DNA of 64,000 bases from Anaerolineales bacterium UBA2181 (GCA_002328075.1 DCVT01000062.1:1-64000); one strand, 5' to 3'. Shown: positions 1-9,503, counted from the stretch's first letter. Program-made: numbers and translations. Notes: generated by a model not told the origin, from the sequence alone.

Positions 1-1868
1 AAGGCAAAGGGATGGGTGCTTCCAAAGTTGAACGTGGGGACATATTTCGTCTCTACCGCGTTCCAGGTGTCCACGTTGCCGTGGTCGCGATAGACGACGA
101 CGTCCTGATTGGGCAGGGTCTGTCCAAAGATCGCGCGTCGGTCGGCTCTGGTTTCATAATCCAAAAAGTGAATCTTGCTGACCTCCCAGCCGTAATAATT
201 CAGGGTGGCGGCAATGCTGTTGATATTCGGAATGAAGTTTTCGGTGGTCCCGTCACCCCTACCGCTGACCAGCATGGCGCGCTGGCGGTTGAACTGGTGG
301 GCGGGATCGTCTCGGTACACGCCGATGATGTTGCTCAGATAGACGGTTAACCGCCCGGCCGAGTTGCCCACCACCCGCCCGACCACCAGCTCGGGCCTGG
401 CGGTCTCGCCCTTGGTATCGGCATAGTTGATGTCCGTGTCATGAACCCAGTCGGCGCTGACGCTGGTGGCAAAATGGTCGGTGCCGGCGTATTTGGCCGC
501 GATGATCTCGGTCTCGCCGACCAGCAGCATGTACCCCAGGTCCCTGTCGCGGAACTCTGCGCTGAGGCGCGTGTACCAATAGCCGTAGGGCTCCACCAGG
601 TCATCCAGCACCGAGTGCTGATAGTGCACGATGTATCCGAGCACGCCTCGCTTCAGATAGGCCAGCTCGGCCATCTTGGCCAGCAGCTCCTCCAGCAGAA
701 ACTTGCCGTCACTTACGTGATAGTGCGAATAGAGGCGACCGGGGTTGGTCACAACGACATAGTCGGCCTGCATCAGCGTGTCATACCAACCATTGGTGAG
801 GGTCTGCCAGGTCCCGTCAGGCGCGTGAATGCCGGCGGCCGGCAGGTTGTAGGTTGTTTCGATGTAGCCGCCGACCCAGGTCCTGACCTTCACCGGGTCC
901 GGGCCGATGATGGGGATGAACGGCTCCTCCAGGAGGATAGGCACCCCCACGTAAGAGAGGGTGACGCTCTCGCCCGGCGATAGGATGATCCCGCTAGATG
1001 CGCCATTCCACGGTGTGAGACGGAGGACGTTATGCCGGGCGCCCAGGAGCGAGTTGTGCCAATCAGCGTCCTCGTACGTAACCAGGGTACCGGGTCTGCT
1101 CCCCCGGACGTATTGGACGCCAATCACATTGTCGGTAATCCACCGCAGGTCCACCGGAAGCGACCCTACGTTGTTGGCGGTGATCGAGATCACCAGATAG
1201 TGGTCGACTCGCGCCACCTTGCGCTCAAGCTGCAGATCCCGAGAACCGAACTCGACGCTCAGCGTCTGCTGGATCGACCGGACGCCGCCGTTTGACGCCA
1301 CCGCAACCAACTCGAACGTGTGGGCGCCCGGGGAAAGCCCGGCAATGTTGATGGAAAAGCTGTGCTGGTCGCCCACCGGATTACTGATCGTGTGCTTGAC
1401 CACCCCATCCACGCGCACCTGGATGGTGGCCACCGGGCCCTCCAGCCCAGCGCAGGGGACCGGGCTCATGCCCGGTGGCACCACACTCCCCTCGTTGTAG
1501 AGGCTGGTGGTGCAGGCCCACTCTTGCTCGCTGGCCCTGACGGTGACGTCCAGGAGGGTGCCACCCGGCACGGTATCCCCAGCGATAAAGATGGTATGCC
1601 CGTCGCCGGGTGAAAAAATCGCCAACGTGATCGGCTGGTCGGTTGCCTCGGGCTCCAGCTCGGTGGTGAAACTGCTCATGTTGCCCGAGACCGACGCATA
1701 CCCTCGCACCTCGAGCGTGTGGGGCGCAAAAAAGGTTTCGCGGGTGTAGCCCAGGTGGTGGGGAGATATATAGATCCCGCAATTGGGGTTGACCAATCCC
1801 CCTGGCACATAGTCGTTGTAGTCGGTTCCAACGTGAACCCCGTCCAGGTGGAACTCGAGCCGATCGTA
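1..1868 (-). CDS. C25-like peptidase half of the surface protein, lying after an in-frame TAG (partial)
   Basis: Translation in the same frame as the upstream gene stays open for 622 codons from the TAG at 1869-1871 to the window edge, with no further stop and clear protein character. The first part looks like beta-sandwich modules. The last third resembles a peptidase C25 (gingipain) domain: a LLVGETEI strand, a segment PELVVGRVVG followed by a helix, then YRDHGNVDTW whose His codon is at 81-83, where C25 enzymes have their catalytic His. The catalytic Cys would fall just past the left edge. Either the gene is split by a nonsense mutation or sequencing error, or the TAG is read through. The family call comes from motif memory. 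Confidence 0.6.
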
Positions 1869-4400
1869 CTATTTGACCGTGTCATCGTTTCGCATTTGGG
1901 CCACCAGCACATAGTACTCGTACAGGGAATTGTTGTACCAGGGGCTGATGGTGGCCCCCATGACGGTCGGCGGGTCAGAGCCCGGCGGGTGCGTCTGGAA
2001 GGTCAGATAGACGCTATTGACCGTGTTCTCGTACCTATCCTGGCAAAAGGCCTGATAGTGATAGGTGTGTCCGCTATCCAGGTTCTCCAGCAGGATTGCG
2101 TGTCGGGTGTGCGGGTCCGGCGATTCTGCCACCTCCGGTGCGACGTTGCTCATCCATCCGTACTGGACCCAACCCCTGCACTCCTCGTCGGTTTCAAAGC
2201 TGACGATAGCCCTCCGTTCGGTGATGTCGGTGACCGTTGGGCCCGAGATGATCGTGGGCGGTGACCGGTCACACAGCCAGGTATCCTCAAAGGTGTTGTT
2301 GGTCTCGTCGATCTCGGCGATCAGGTTGCTGGCGTCAACAATGATCCGGACCACTGCGTCGCCGCTGCAGGAGAGCGTGTACGGTATGCCCAGGACGGTC
2401 ACAGCGCCCGGCTCCAATCGTTTTCCCATGAGCAGATACTGGGCGGTTGAGCCGTCGACGTTGAGCTCAACATAATGCTCGCCGGGGGCGGCCGTCTGGC
2501 CGGTGTTTTCGATCACCGCGTACGCCTTGTTCCCGGTCTTGTCGTACCAGCCGGCCGTCACCACCAGGTCGGGCAGCAGGCTCGGCGCGACCACCTGCAC
2601 CTGGCGGTGCGCCACCGCCGCGCCGCTGCAGTTCTCCACCGTCACATTCACCAACTTGGTCCCCGCCTGTGCCCAGGTATAGTTGATGTTGCTGGTGAGG
2701 GACGTGCCAGAAAAGGTTGCGGCCGACTGCTCGGTGGCGGTCCAGTAGAAGGTTATGGGCCGGGTGGCTCCGGGCGGGCCGGCTTCGGCGGTGAACTGAT
2801 TAGAGCCCCCCGTCGGCACAATCAGCGGGCCGACCACGGACAGGCTGCTGACCGCCACATCGCATTCCGGCGGCGGCTCCTGGATGTTGATAAAGTGGTA
2901 GGCATAGGTGGTGCCGGCGCAATGCTCCACCGCATAGGTGATCTGCCGCTGGCCGGGCGTTGCCCAGGAATAGTCCACCTCGTTTCCCGGTTGGGTCCCG
3001 GTTTGGCCCTGGGCGGTCCAGCCGGTGCTGATCACCGGCCCGGCCCCGGCGGGCGAGATGGTGCCCGAGAAATGGTATACCTCCCCGGGTTGCCCCGCTG
3101 TCGGGCCACTGATATAGGCATCGGTCACCGGGATGCAGGGCGGAGGCGGTAGGGGGCCATAGTCGATGATCAGCGCGGGATCCGAGCCTGGATCATACCA
3201 TTGCCGGCTGTAGAAGCTGGAATAGACGGCCGATGAGGCTTCGGCCCGCAGCAGGATGCCGTCGTTTTCCATTCCCTCTTCGAGCCACTGACGGACGATG
3301 TTGGTCACGTCGAAGACGGTCCATCCGTTCATCACCCATTCGGTGGGCGGATCATCGAGGTAGGCACTCCCGGGCCGGTTGTTCCAGGTGACCCCCATTT
3401 CGGTCCAGTTCGGGTCGGCGGCAATGGCATCGGCATAGAGTGCCGCGCCACCCACCGGTTGCCGCAGCTCTTCCGCTGCGTCCGCATCCTCGCCGGCCTT
3501 GTTCAGCCAGTGGTAGAGGCGCAGGGTAGCGTTCACCACCGCAACGTCCTCCGGAATCGAGGAGAGATCAAACCACAACAGCGTCTGCCTCTCCACTGCG
3601 GGGGTGCCGCCGGCCACCCGAACGAACAGATCCGAGCCGAAATTGGTGCTGGCCTGCTGCTTGTCCACATAGGTGTCCATGGTGACCCCAAAGGCCTCGC
3701 GGACGGTATAGGCCACCGTCAGCACGGGGTCACAGTCGGATTCGCGGCTTTGAAACGACCGGTAACCTTGGTACATGTAGGGCGCCAGGGCGATGCCATG
3801 GTTAGTAACCTCGCCGGCCACCCAGGCGCGAACGATCTCGGTGACCGGTATTTTTTGCCACCCGGAGACATCCAGCCAGACCGGCGCGTCGCCCCGATAT
3901 GAGCTAGAGGGCGCGGTATTGGCGGTGACCGTGTACTCGTTCCACGCTGAGGTGATGGCGTGCGGCCACGCCATGATCAAAAAGTCGTGAGGGTCGGTGT
4001 GGTGGAGCGAAAGCGTCGCGCTGAACACCTGCGCCGTGGAGGGGAGGACACCGGTCAGGTTGAATCGGAAAAGGGATGATGCCTGGGCGCCGGCTTCGCC
4101 GCTGACCCTGACCTTCTGCTGGCCGCCATAGTTGGTGCTCGGATTGGCCACGTCCAGGAAAGTATCGGCGATCGCGGTGACCGAGACGACATAGTGCTGG
4201 GCGTCGGCCGCCGCGGCGGGCGAAAGGATTTCGGTACTGGGAGAGGCTTGGGCCGCGTCTGGCGGGGGAATGGGCTGGCTGGGTATGCTTGGGGGACCCG
4301 GCGTATCCGGAGCGGCCCAACCGGCATCTGTAAAAAAAGTCAGCACAACGGTGGTAGCTGCGATGAGCAGTAACCCGACCCTGGTTGCTGGCTGCAACAT
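1869..4400 (-). CDS. Secreted multidomain surface protein (DNRLRE, PKD, CARDB modules)
   Basis: An 843-residue exported protein. Residues 1-28 form a signal peptide (positive start, hydrophobic core, cleavage near GWA-AP). Two DNRLRE-type beta domains follow (about 60-230 and 235-415; motifs ADTFLDVANPSTNYG and DTYVDKQQASTNFG). Then come two PKD-like domains (about 425-610), a CARDB-like module (about 615-715) and a fibronectin-type module (about 715-810). Such proteins are cell-surface or secreted adhesins and hydrolase carriers. The start is fixed by GGAGGTGA at 4404-4411, four bases before ATG. The frame ends at a TAG (1869-1871) but continues open to the window edge, so the true product is probably longer. 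Confidence 0.8.
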   Translation of the reverse strand: MLQPATRVGLLLIAATTVVLTFFTDAGWAAPDTPGPPSIPSQPIPPPDAAQASPSTEILSPAAAADAQHYVVSVTAIADTFLDVANPSTNYGGQQKVRVSGEAGAQASSLFRFNLTGVLPSTAQVFSATLSLHHTDPHDFLIMAWPHAITSAWNEYTVTANTAPSSSYRGDAPVWLDVSGWQKIPVTEIVRAWVAGEVTNHGIALAPYMYQGYRSFQSRESDCDPVLTVAYTVREAFGVTMDTYVDKQQASTNFGSDLFVRVAGGTPAVERQTLLWFDLSSIPEDVAVVNATLRLYHWLNKAGEDADAAEELRQPVGGAALYADAIAADPNWTEMGVTWNNRPGSAYLDDPPTEWVMNGWTVFDVTNIVRQWLEEGMENDGILLRAEASSAVYSSFYSRQWYDPGSDPALIIDYGPLPPPPCIPVTDAYISGPTAGQPGEVYHFSGTISPAGAGPVISTGWTAQGQTGTQPGNEVDYSWATPGQRQITYAVEHCAGTTYAYHFINIQEPPPECDVAVSSLSVVGPLIVPTGGSNQFTAEAGPPGATRPITFYWTATEQSAATFSGTSLTSNINYTWAQAGTKLVNVTVENCSGAAVAHRQVQVVAPSLLPDLVVTAGWYDKTGNKAYAVIENTGQTAAPGEHYVELNVDGSTAQYLLMGKRLEPGAVTVLGIPYTLSCSGDAVVRIIVDASNLIAEIDETNNTFEDTWLCDRSPPTIISGPTVTDITERRAIVSFETDEECRGWVQYGWMSNVAPEVAESPDPHTRHAILLENLDSGHTYHYQAFCQDRYENTVNSVYLTFQTHPPGSDPPTVMGATISPWYNNSLYEYYVLVAQMRNDDTVK

Positions 4401-4433
4401 GGTTCACCTCCGGGAGTGCTATGTGGAGTTGGA

Positions 4434-4497
4434 AGCCGGGCGCACCGATGGGAAAGCTACACCCCTCTATCGGATGGCGTTTTGCCACTGCCCGGCT
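4434..4497 (-). promoter_or_regulatory. Structured 5' leader (three-way junction RNA) of the surface protein gene
   Basis: In the minus-strand transcript between the promoter (4520-4548) and the start codon, an 8-bp closing stem (4434-4441 with 4490-4497) encloses a TGGC/GCCA hairpin (4475-4478 with 4484-4487) and a CCGAT/ATCGG hairpin (4445-4449 with 4469-4473). I do not recognise a known riboswitch class. A regulatory role is inference. Confidence 0.4.
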
Positions 4498-4519
4498 GAT
4501 TGCCGTTCTCGGCATGGAT

Positions 4520-4548
4520 ATTATACCAATTTTGGGCGCTCCGGTCAA
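4520..4548 (-). promoter_or_regulatory. sigma70-like promoter of the surface protein gene
   Basis: On the minus strand TTGACC (4543-4548) and TATAAT (4520-4525) are separated by exactly 17 bases. The predicted start of transcription near 4513 leaves a leader of about 110 bases before the ATG at 4400. Confidence 0.7.
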
Positions 4549-4695
4549 CAGGAACGGCGAACGATGGGGAGATCTTTTCCGACTTGAAGTCGGTCGGAGA
4601 TCACCGGTGTTGTCACAATACCGCTGGTTGGCGACGGCACCGGGTCTGCCGTCGGGTAGGTGCTGTCCTGCCGCTCCGAGGCTACGCGGGACGAC

Positions 4696-6135
4696 TCAGT
4701 AGACCAGCCGGCGAGGGAGGAGATTGCGCAGGCGGCGGCCGGAGAGCTTGCCCCGGCCGAGCGGGCGACCCGTTTCGTCCTGAACCAGCACAACCCCGCC
4801 CGGCCCGGCGACGCCGGCCGGCAAATCCCGCAGCTCCTCTCCTCGCAGCCAGCGTTGGCCGGCTTCCACCGAAAGGGTCACACGGCCGGCCGCGAACCGG
4901 CTCCAGAAGCGGCACACCAGCTCGTGCGACGGCACCCACGCCGGGCCTTTCCACTCCCCGATCAAGATCCCGGCCGAGATTACCGGCAGGTCGGGAAACT
5001 GCTCCAGGTAGAGTGCGGGCAGGGCGTGCACCTTGGGTCCCCGCTTCCAGAGGGCGAGCCGGTGGTGGCGGAGGACCCCCTCCAGGTCAAAACCGTGGGT
5101 CTCCAGTAGCTGCCGGCACAGGTCGGACTCCTCCCGCGGCCGGAGCGGCAGGTATCCCGCCTCGGAGAGCGGCCGGACCGGGTGGGGCTCCCGGCGGACC
5201 GGTACGGTGTCGATCTTGTGCACCAGCGCGGCGAAAAAGCCGGCCGTGTCGTAGAGGTGAGGCCAGAGGCGCAAGGCGTTGCCAACCGCCGGGTCGTAGT
5301 GACGGCCCTGAAAGGAGAGCAGGGTAGGGGCCCGGAGAAGACTTATCGGAGCAATCTCGGCCGCCCCGGGATAGTGCGCCAACAGCGCGTCCAGCACCGC
5401 CTCGTTCTCGTCCGGGTGGAGCGAGCAGGTGGCATACACCAGCTCGCCGCCCGGCCGAAGCGCCTGAAAACCGCTCACCAGCAGCCGGATCTGTTGGGCT
5501 TGCAGGGCCTCCAGCTCCCGGTGGGTGACCGGACGACTCTTGCGCCGCTCGGCCGAGCGGAGGCTCTGGCCGCTGCAAGGTGCGTCCAACAACACCCGGT
5601 CGAATACCTCGGGAAACCAGGCGCCCCACCGTTCGCCCAGTGCCTGCGTGACCACGGCGCAGGTTGCACCCCAGTCCTGCAGGTTCACCCGCAACGGGAG
5701 GATGCGATTTGAGCTGCTGTCGTTGGCGATGACCAGCCCCTGATCCTCCATCCGGCTGACCAGGTGGGTCGTCTTGCCTCCGGGCGCGGCCGCCAGGTCC
5801 AGCCATAGCAGCTCGCTGCCTGCATCCAGGTGGAACAGCTCGCCGGGCAGCATGGACGCGGCGTCCTGAATGTAAAACATACCCAGCTTGAACTCGGCGG
5901 TACGAGCCAGGTTCTCGCCACCGGCGCGGACCCGCCAACCGGACGGGCAGAACGGAACCGGCTCGGTCTGCCAACCATAACGGGCTGGCCAGGTGTCGGC
6001 CGCGGCCTGCACCGTGGTCTTGAGCGTGTTGATCCGGATGGCCGGCGCTAGAGGTCGCGCCACCGTCGCTTGCAGCCGTTCTTGCTCGGCCGGTTCCAGC
6101 AGGTGAGCCAGATCTGTTGGCAGCTGGGCATCCAT
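4696..6135 (-). CDS. rsmF: RsmF/NOP2/Sun-family rRNA cytosine-C5 methyltransferase
   Basis: A 479-residue SAM-dependent RNA m5C methyltransferase that presumably acts on 16S rRNA. The SAM-binding motif DLAAAPGGKT is at residues 113-122. The two family cysteines are in DAPCSG (Cys187, release cysteine) and ATCSLHPDENE (Cys237, nucleophile). The region after about residue 300 fits the PUA-like C-terminal part of RsmF proteins. The length equals that of enterobacterial RsmF as I remember it. It is transcribed away from the zinc operon and shares the intergenic region 6136-6326 with it. The exact target base cannot be read from sequence. Confidence 0.88.
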   Translation of the reverse strand: MDAQLPTDLAHLLEPAEQERLQATVARPLAPAIRINTLKTTVQAAADTWPARYGWQTEPVPFCPSGWRVRAGGENLARTAEFKLGMFYIQDAASMLPGELFHLDAGSELLWLDLAAAPGGKTTHLVSRMEDQGLVIANDSSSNRILPLRVNLQDWGATCAVVTQALGERWGAWFPEVFDRVLLDAPCSGQSLRSAERRKSRPVTHRELEALQAQQIRLLVSGFQALRPGGELVYATCSLHPDENEAVLDALLAHYPGAAEIAPISLLRAPTLLSFQGRHYDPAVGNALRLWPHLYDTAGFFAALVHKIDTVPVRREPHPVRPLSEAGYLPLRPREESDLCRQLLETHGFDLEGVLRHHRLALWKRGPKVHALPALYLEQFPDLPVISAGILIGEWKGPAWVPSHELVCRFWSRFAAGRVTLSVEAGQRWLRGEELRDLPAGVAGPGGVVLVQDETGRPLGRGKLSGRRLRNLLPRRLVY

Positions 6136-6203
6136 GGACCAGCAGTATAGACCATGCCGGCGGTGCGGGCAACCGGTGTCCGGTGATATCTCACCGGCCA
6201 GGA

Positions 6204-6231
6204 TTGACAGGCAGCACAGGTGGGTTACAAT
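6204..6231 (+). promoter_or_regulatory. Promoter of the zur-znu operon
   Basis: TTGACA (6204-6209) and TACAAT (6226-6231) are 16 bases apart, close to the sigma70 consensus. The 3' end of the -10 box runs into a 19-bp palindrome, so the regulator encoded just downstream can plausibly block initiation. Confidence 0.7.
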
Positions 6232-6248
6232 TGAAACAAGTTATCAAT
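6230..6248 (+). promoter_or_regulatory. Candidate Zur/Fur-family operator
   Basis: The 19-bp imperfect palindrome ATTGAAACAAGTTATCAAT pairs at 6 of 9 arm positions. It has the length and AT-rich arms typical of Fur-superfamily boxes and overlaps the -10 box and start site of the operon that encodes a Fur-family protein. That it binds the encoded protein is inference from position. Confidence 0.5.
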
Positions 6249-6326
6249 AAGCATTGAGCCCATGGGCGGGGCCGTCGCCACGGCCCCACGCGACGGCCGA
6301 TGGACGCCCGCCCACTGAGGACAGAC

Positions 6327-6770
6327 ATGCGGACGCTGGAACAACAGGTGCAGGTGCTTCGGGCAGCGGGTTACCGGGTCACTCAGTCACGCGTGGCGGT
6401 GCTGACGGTGCTGGCCGAGACCGATGGCGTTCTGGACGCCGCCACCATTTGCGCTGCTGGCCGGGAGCTCCATCCCAAGCTGGGCCGGGTCTCGGTCTAC
6501 CGCGCCCTGGAACTCCTGGCAGAACTGGGTCTGGCCCGCAGGGTGCATGGCGCCAATGGGTGCCGCAGTTACGCCCGCGCCAACTGGCAGGAAGGGCACT
6601 ACCTGGTCTGCCAGGGTTGTGGTCAGGTTCAGGAATTTCCCTGCGATGGCTTGGACCGGTTGGTCGAGCAGTTGGGTCGGGAATACCGTTTCGCGGTTCG
6701 CCATCACCTGCTCCAGTTGGAGGGTCTATGCGCCGGCTGTCTCGACGCCGATGGAGGATCAGCGAGTTGA
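6327..6770 (+). CDS. zur: Fur-family metalloregulator, probably Zur
   Basis: A 147-residue Fur-superfamily repressor. The N-terminal winged helix (about 1-80) contains RVTQSRVAVL and GRVSVYRALELL, the usual recognition-helix region. The C-terminal part has two CxxC pairs (CQGCG and CAGC) for the structural zinc and a His/Glu-rich dimer domain. Zur is favoured because the next three genes form a zinc-type ABC transporter. I chose ATG 6327 over ATG 6300 because GAGGA precedes it at a good distance. Its stop overlaps the TTG start of znuA, so the genes are translationally coupled. Likely autoregulated through the palindrome at 6230-6248. Confidence 0.83.
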   Translation: MRTLEQQVQVLRAAGYRVTQSRVAVLTVLAETDGVLDAATICAAGRELHPKLGRVSVYRALELLAELGLARRVHGANGCRSYARANWQEGHYLVCQGCGQVQEFPCDGLDRLVEQLGREYRFAVRHHLLQLEGLCAGCLDADGGSAS

Positions 6771-7783
6771 ACACTGAAGCCGCTTGTTTGACCCGCGTCG
6801 TCGTGCGACGGGTCCTGGTCTTGACTGTGACGATCGTTCTGTTGCTGACCGCAACCGGTTGCGCGCCGGCCGCCGGGAACGATCAGTCTGACGGTGGGAT
6901 TCGCGATTTCTCGCCGGTTTCGCTGGCGGAGGATGAAAAGCTCCGGGCAGTTGCCACCACCAGCCTGGTGTTTGATGTGGTGGCCAATGTGGGCGGGAAC
7001 CACATCGAGCTCACCCGTCTGATTCCGCTGGGGACAGATCCACATATTTTTGAACCGACCCCGCGGGAGGTGGCGGCGATCGCTGATGCCCATGTGGTGT
7101 TTGCCAATGGGGCCGGGCTGGAGCTTTTTCTGGAACCCCTCCTGGTGAGCGCCGCCAGCCGGCAGAAGGTGGTTGAGGTCTCGCTGGGTATCGAGTTACT
7201 GGCACTGGATCAGGAGCATGCGGAGGACGGCGCGGACGAACACAATGAGCATGACTCCCTCGACCCGCACACCTGGACAGACCCGAACAACGTCGTCCAC
7301 TGGGTGGAGAATATCGAGCGAGCTCTATCTGCGCTGGACCCGGCCCACCAATCGGATTATCAGGCCAACGCCAGGGCATATCGCTCGGAACTGGAGGCGC
7401 TGGATGGCTGGGTGCGCCAACAGGTCGGCCGGATTCCCGCGGCCGACAGGCAGATCGTCGCCGACCACCTGGTTTTTGGCTACCTGGCTCAACGCTATGG
7501 GTTCCGCCAGGTGGGCGCCGTGGTGCCCGGGTTCAGCACCCTGGCACAACCCTCGGCGCGGGAGCTGGCTGAGCTGCAGAACGCCATTCGCCAACTGAAC
7601 GTTCGTGCGGTTCTGGTCGGCCGCACCGTCAACCCGGTGGTGGCGGAAGCGGTTGCTCGCGACACGGGGGTTAAGCTGGTCACCGTATACACGGGTTCGC
7701 TCAGCGATCCGTCGGGTGAGGCTGCGACCTACCTGGAATACATCCGGTACAATGTGGGTGCCATTGTAGGGGCACTGGAGTAG
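6767..7783 (+). CDS. znuA: Zinc/manganese ABC transporter substrate-binding lipoprotein (ZnuA type)
   Basis: A cluster A-I metal-binding protein. A lipoprotein signal is followed by lipobox TATGC, so it is anchored at the outer face of the membrane. Metal-site landmarks are DPHIFEPTP, a His/Asp/Glu-rich loop (about residues 150-165, typical of zinc rather than manganese binders), DPHTWTDP, and the terminal SDPSGEAATYLEYIRYN region. I use TTG 6767, which has GGAGGA at 6753-6758 and overlaps the zur stop. ATG 6728 is a possible alternative adding 13 residues. Longer in-frame starts would overlap zur extensively and are unlikely. Confidence 0.87.
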   Translation: MNTEAACLTRVVVRRVLVLTVTIVLLLTATGCAPAAGNDQSDGGIRDFSPVSLAEDEKLRAVATTSLVFDVVANVGGNHIELTRLIPLGTDPHIFEPTPREVAAIADAHVVFANGAGLELFLEPLLVSAASRQKVVEVSLGIELLALDQEHAEDGADEHNEHDSLDPHTWTDPNNVVHWVENIERALSALDPAHQSDYQANARAYRSELEALDGWVRQQVGRIPAADRQIVADHLVFGYLAQRYGFRQVGAVVPGFSTLAQPSARELAELQNAIRQLNVRAVLVGRTVNPVVAEAVARDTGVKLVTVYTGSLSDPSGEAATYLEYIRYNVGAIVGALE

Positions 7784-7795
7784 AGAGGCCATTCG

Positions 7796-8650
7796 ATGGG
7801 TCTACTGAGCGAAATCCGCCGAACCACCCAACACGTGCGCCGGGGCCACCTCCCACACCCGGTCGGCACTCCCGTCCTGCAGGTAGCCGACCTGACCGTT
7901 CAGTATGGCGGAGGGCTGGCGCTGGAAGACCTGTCCTTTGAGCTCCGGGCAGGGGGACGAACGGCTGTGGTGGGACCCAACGGCGCGGGCAAGAGCACGC
8001 TGTTCAAAATCATCGCGGGCGTGATCACCCCCACCGCCGGAGCGGTGCAGGTGTATGGAAACGAACCCGGCGGGCATATCTGCATCGCCTACGTCCCCCA
8101 GCGGAGCCAGGTGGACTGGAGCTTTCCGGCGAGCGTTTCAGATGTCGTCCTGATGGGCCGGGTGGGCCGGATGGGATTGCTCCGGCACGCCCTGCCCCGG
8201 GATTGGGAGATCGTCTGGCAAGCGTTGAGCGTGGTTGGCCTGGAAGAGCTGAGCCAGAAGCAGATCGGCCAACTCTCGGGCGGTCAGCAGCAGAGGATGT
8301 TCATTGCCCGCGCCCTGGCGCAGGAAGCGGAATTGATGCTGATGGACGAACCGCTCACCGGACTGGACGCGGCTGCGCAGGAGAGCATCTTTCGTATTCT
8401 GGATGATCTGGAACGGCGGGGAGTCACCGTCATGGTGGCGCTGCACGACCTCAAGCTGGCGGCCGAGCGGTTCCGGCAGGTGATGCTGCTCAACCGTCGT
8501 TTGGTGGGTTTCGGACCGCCCGAGGAGGTCCTGGTCCGGGAGAACCTGCTGCAGGCCTACGGCGGACACCTGCATCTTTTGCCATCCGAAGACGGGCTGC
8601 TGGCGTTGGGTGACACCTGTTGTGACCAGGGGGTTGTGGAGCATGTTTGA
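7796..8650 (+). CDS. znuC: Zinc ABC transporter ATP-binding protein (ZnuC type)
   Basis: A 284-residue ABC ATPase with Walker A GPNGAGKST, signature LSGGQQQRM, Walker B LMLMDEP and the switch His in LHDLK. It begins 12 bases after znuA behind an AGAGAGG ribosome site, and its last codons overlap the start of znuB. It energises uptake with the ZnuA and ZnuB homologues on either side. The first 30 residues precede the conserved fold and may be a slightly long N-terminus. Confidence 0.9.
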   Translation: MGLLSEIRRTTQHVRRGHLPHPVGTPVLQVADLTVQYGGGLALEDLSFELRAGGRTAVVGPNGAGKSTLFKIIAGVITPTAGAVQVYGNEPGGHICIAYVPQRSQVDWSFPASVSDVVLMGRVGRMGLLRHALPRDWEIVWQALSVVGLEELSQKQIGQLSGGQQQRMFIARALAQEAELMLMDEPLTGLDAAAQESIFRILDDLERRGVTVMVALHDLKLAAERFRQVMLLNRRLVGFGPPEEVLVRENLLQAYGGHLHLLPSEDGLLALGDTCCDQGVVEHV

Positions 8651-9503
8651 GTGGCTGCTGGAACCTTTGCGGTATCCTTTCATGGTGCGCGGGCTGTTGG
8701 CGGCGATTGCCGTGGGGGTCGTATGCTCCACGGTAGGGAGCTATGTGGTCTTGCGTGGCATGGCCTTTTTCGGCGACGCCCTGGCCCACGCCATCCTGCC
8801 CGGCATAGCGGTGGGATACCTGGTGGGCGGCGGCGCCCGCGGCCCGCTGCTCGTCTTTTCGCTGGCAGCGGCGGTGCTGAGCGCCCTGGGTATCGGCGCC
8901 ATCAGCCGGGGCACCGAGATCAAGGAGGACACGGCCATCGGGGTCATCTTCGCCGGCGCATTCGCGCTGGGCATTGCGCTCATTTCCACCGTTCGCGGCT
9001 ATACCGTGGACCTGGCCCATTTCCTGTTTGGCGACGTGCTGGGGGTACGGCCGGTTGACCTGTGGTTGACCGCCGTGCTGGGAGGCCTGATCCTCCTGGT
9101 GGTCGTCGCCCTGTACAAGGAGTTTCTGGTGCTCTCGTTCGACCCGATTCTGGCGGCAACCCTCCGGCTGCCCATCCGCCTGCTGGACTATTTGATGATG
9201 ATCCTCATCGCCGTGGCCATCGTGATTTCGGTCCAGACGGTCGGGGTGGCGTTGATGGTGGCCATGCTGGTCACGCCGGCAGCCACCGCCTATCTGCTCA
9301 CCCGCCGGTTGCCGGTCATGATGGCGCTGGCCGCTCTCATCGGCGCTGCTTCTGGCGTGGTGGGGTTGTTTGCCTCGTACTGGCTGAGCGTGGCATCGGG
9401 CGCGGCCATCGTCCTGGTCTGCACCGCGGTTTTTCTGCTGGTATTTCTGCTGGCGCCCGGCCGGGGGGTGGTGTGGTCCCGGCTGCGCCGGATATCGTCG
9501 TGA
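8643..9503 (+). CDS. znuB: Zinc ABC transporter permease (ZnuB type)
   Basis: A 286-residue ABC-3 family membrane permease with seven to nine hydrophobic segments. The region GMAFFGDALAHAILPG near residue 40 is typical of the family. ATG 8643 lies inside the znuC stop region (8-base overlap) and follows GTGGAG. A GTG at 8610 is in frame but lacks a ribosome site. Last gene of the zur-znuACB operon. Confidence 0.9.
   Translation: MFEWLLEPLRYPFMVRGLLAAIAVGVVCSTVGSYVVLRGMAFFGDALAHAILPGIAVGYLVGGGARGPLLVFSLAAAVLSALGIGAISRGTEIKEDTAIGVIFAGAFALGIALISTVRGYTVDLAHFLFGDVLGVRPVDLWLTAVLGGLILLVVVALYKEFLVLSFDPILAATLRLPIRLLDYLMMILIAVAIVISVQTVGVALMVAMLVTPAATAYLLTRRLPVMMALAALIGAASGVVGLFASYWLSVASGAAIVLVCTAVFLLVFLLAPGRGVVWSRLRRISS

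Noticed and set aside
12..983. Plus-strand open frames of 112 and 180 codons
   Set aside because: They lie opposite the open C25-like frame on the minus strand, which has coherent domain content; the plus-strand translations have none.
5087..6172. 361-codon minus-strand frame overlapping rsmF
   Set aside because: Out-of-frame shadow of the methyltransferase gene; Arg/Gly/Pro-rich with no domain.
6254..6766. Upstream extension of znuA to a 509-codon frame
   Set aside because: It would overlap the whole zur gene; the lipoprotein signal starts after 6767.
8610..8642. GTG start for znuB
   Set aside because: No ribosome site; ATG 8643 has a better site and the usual short overlap with znuC.
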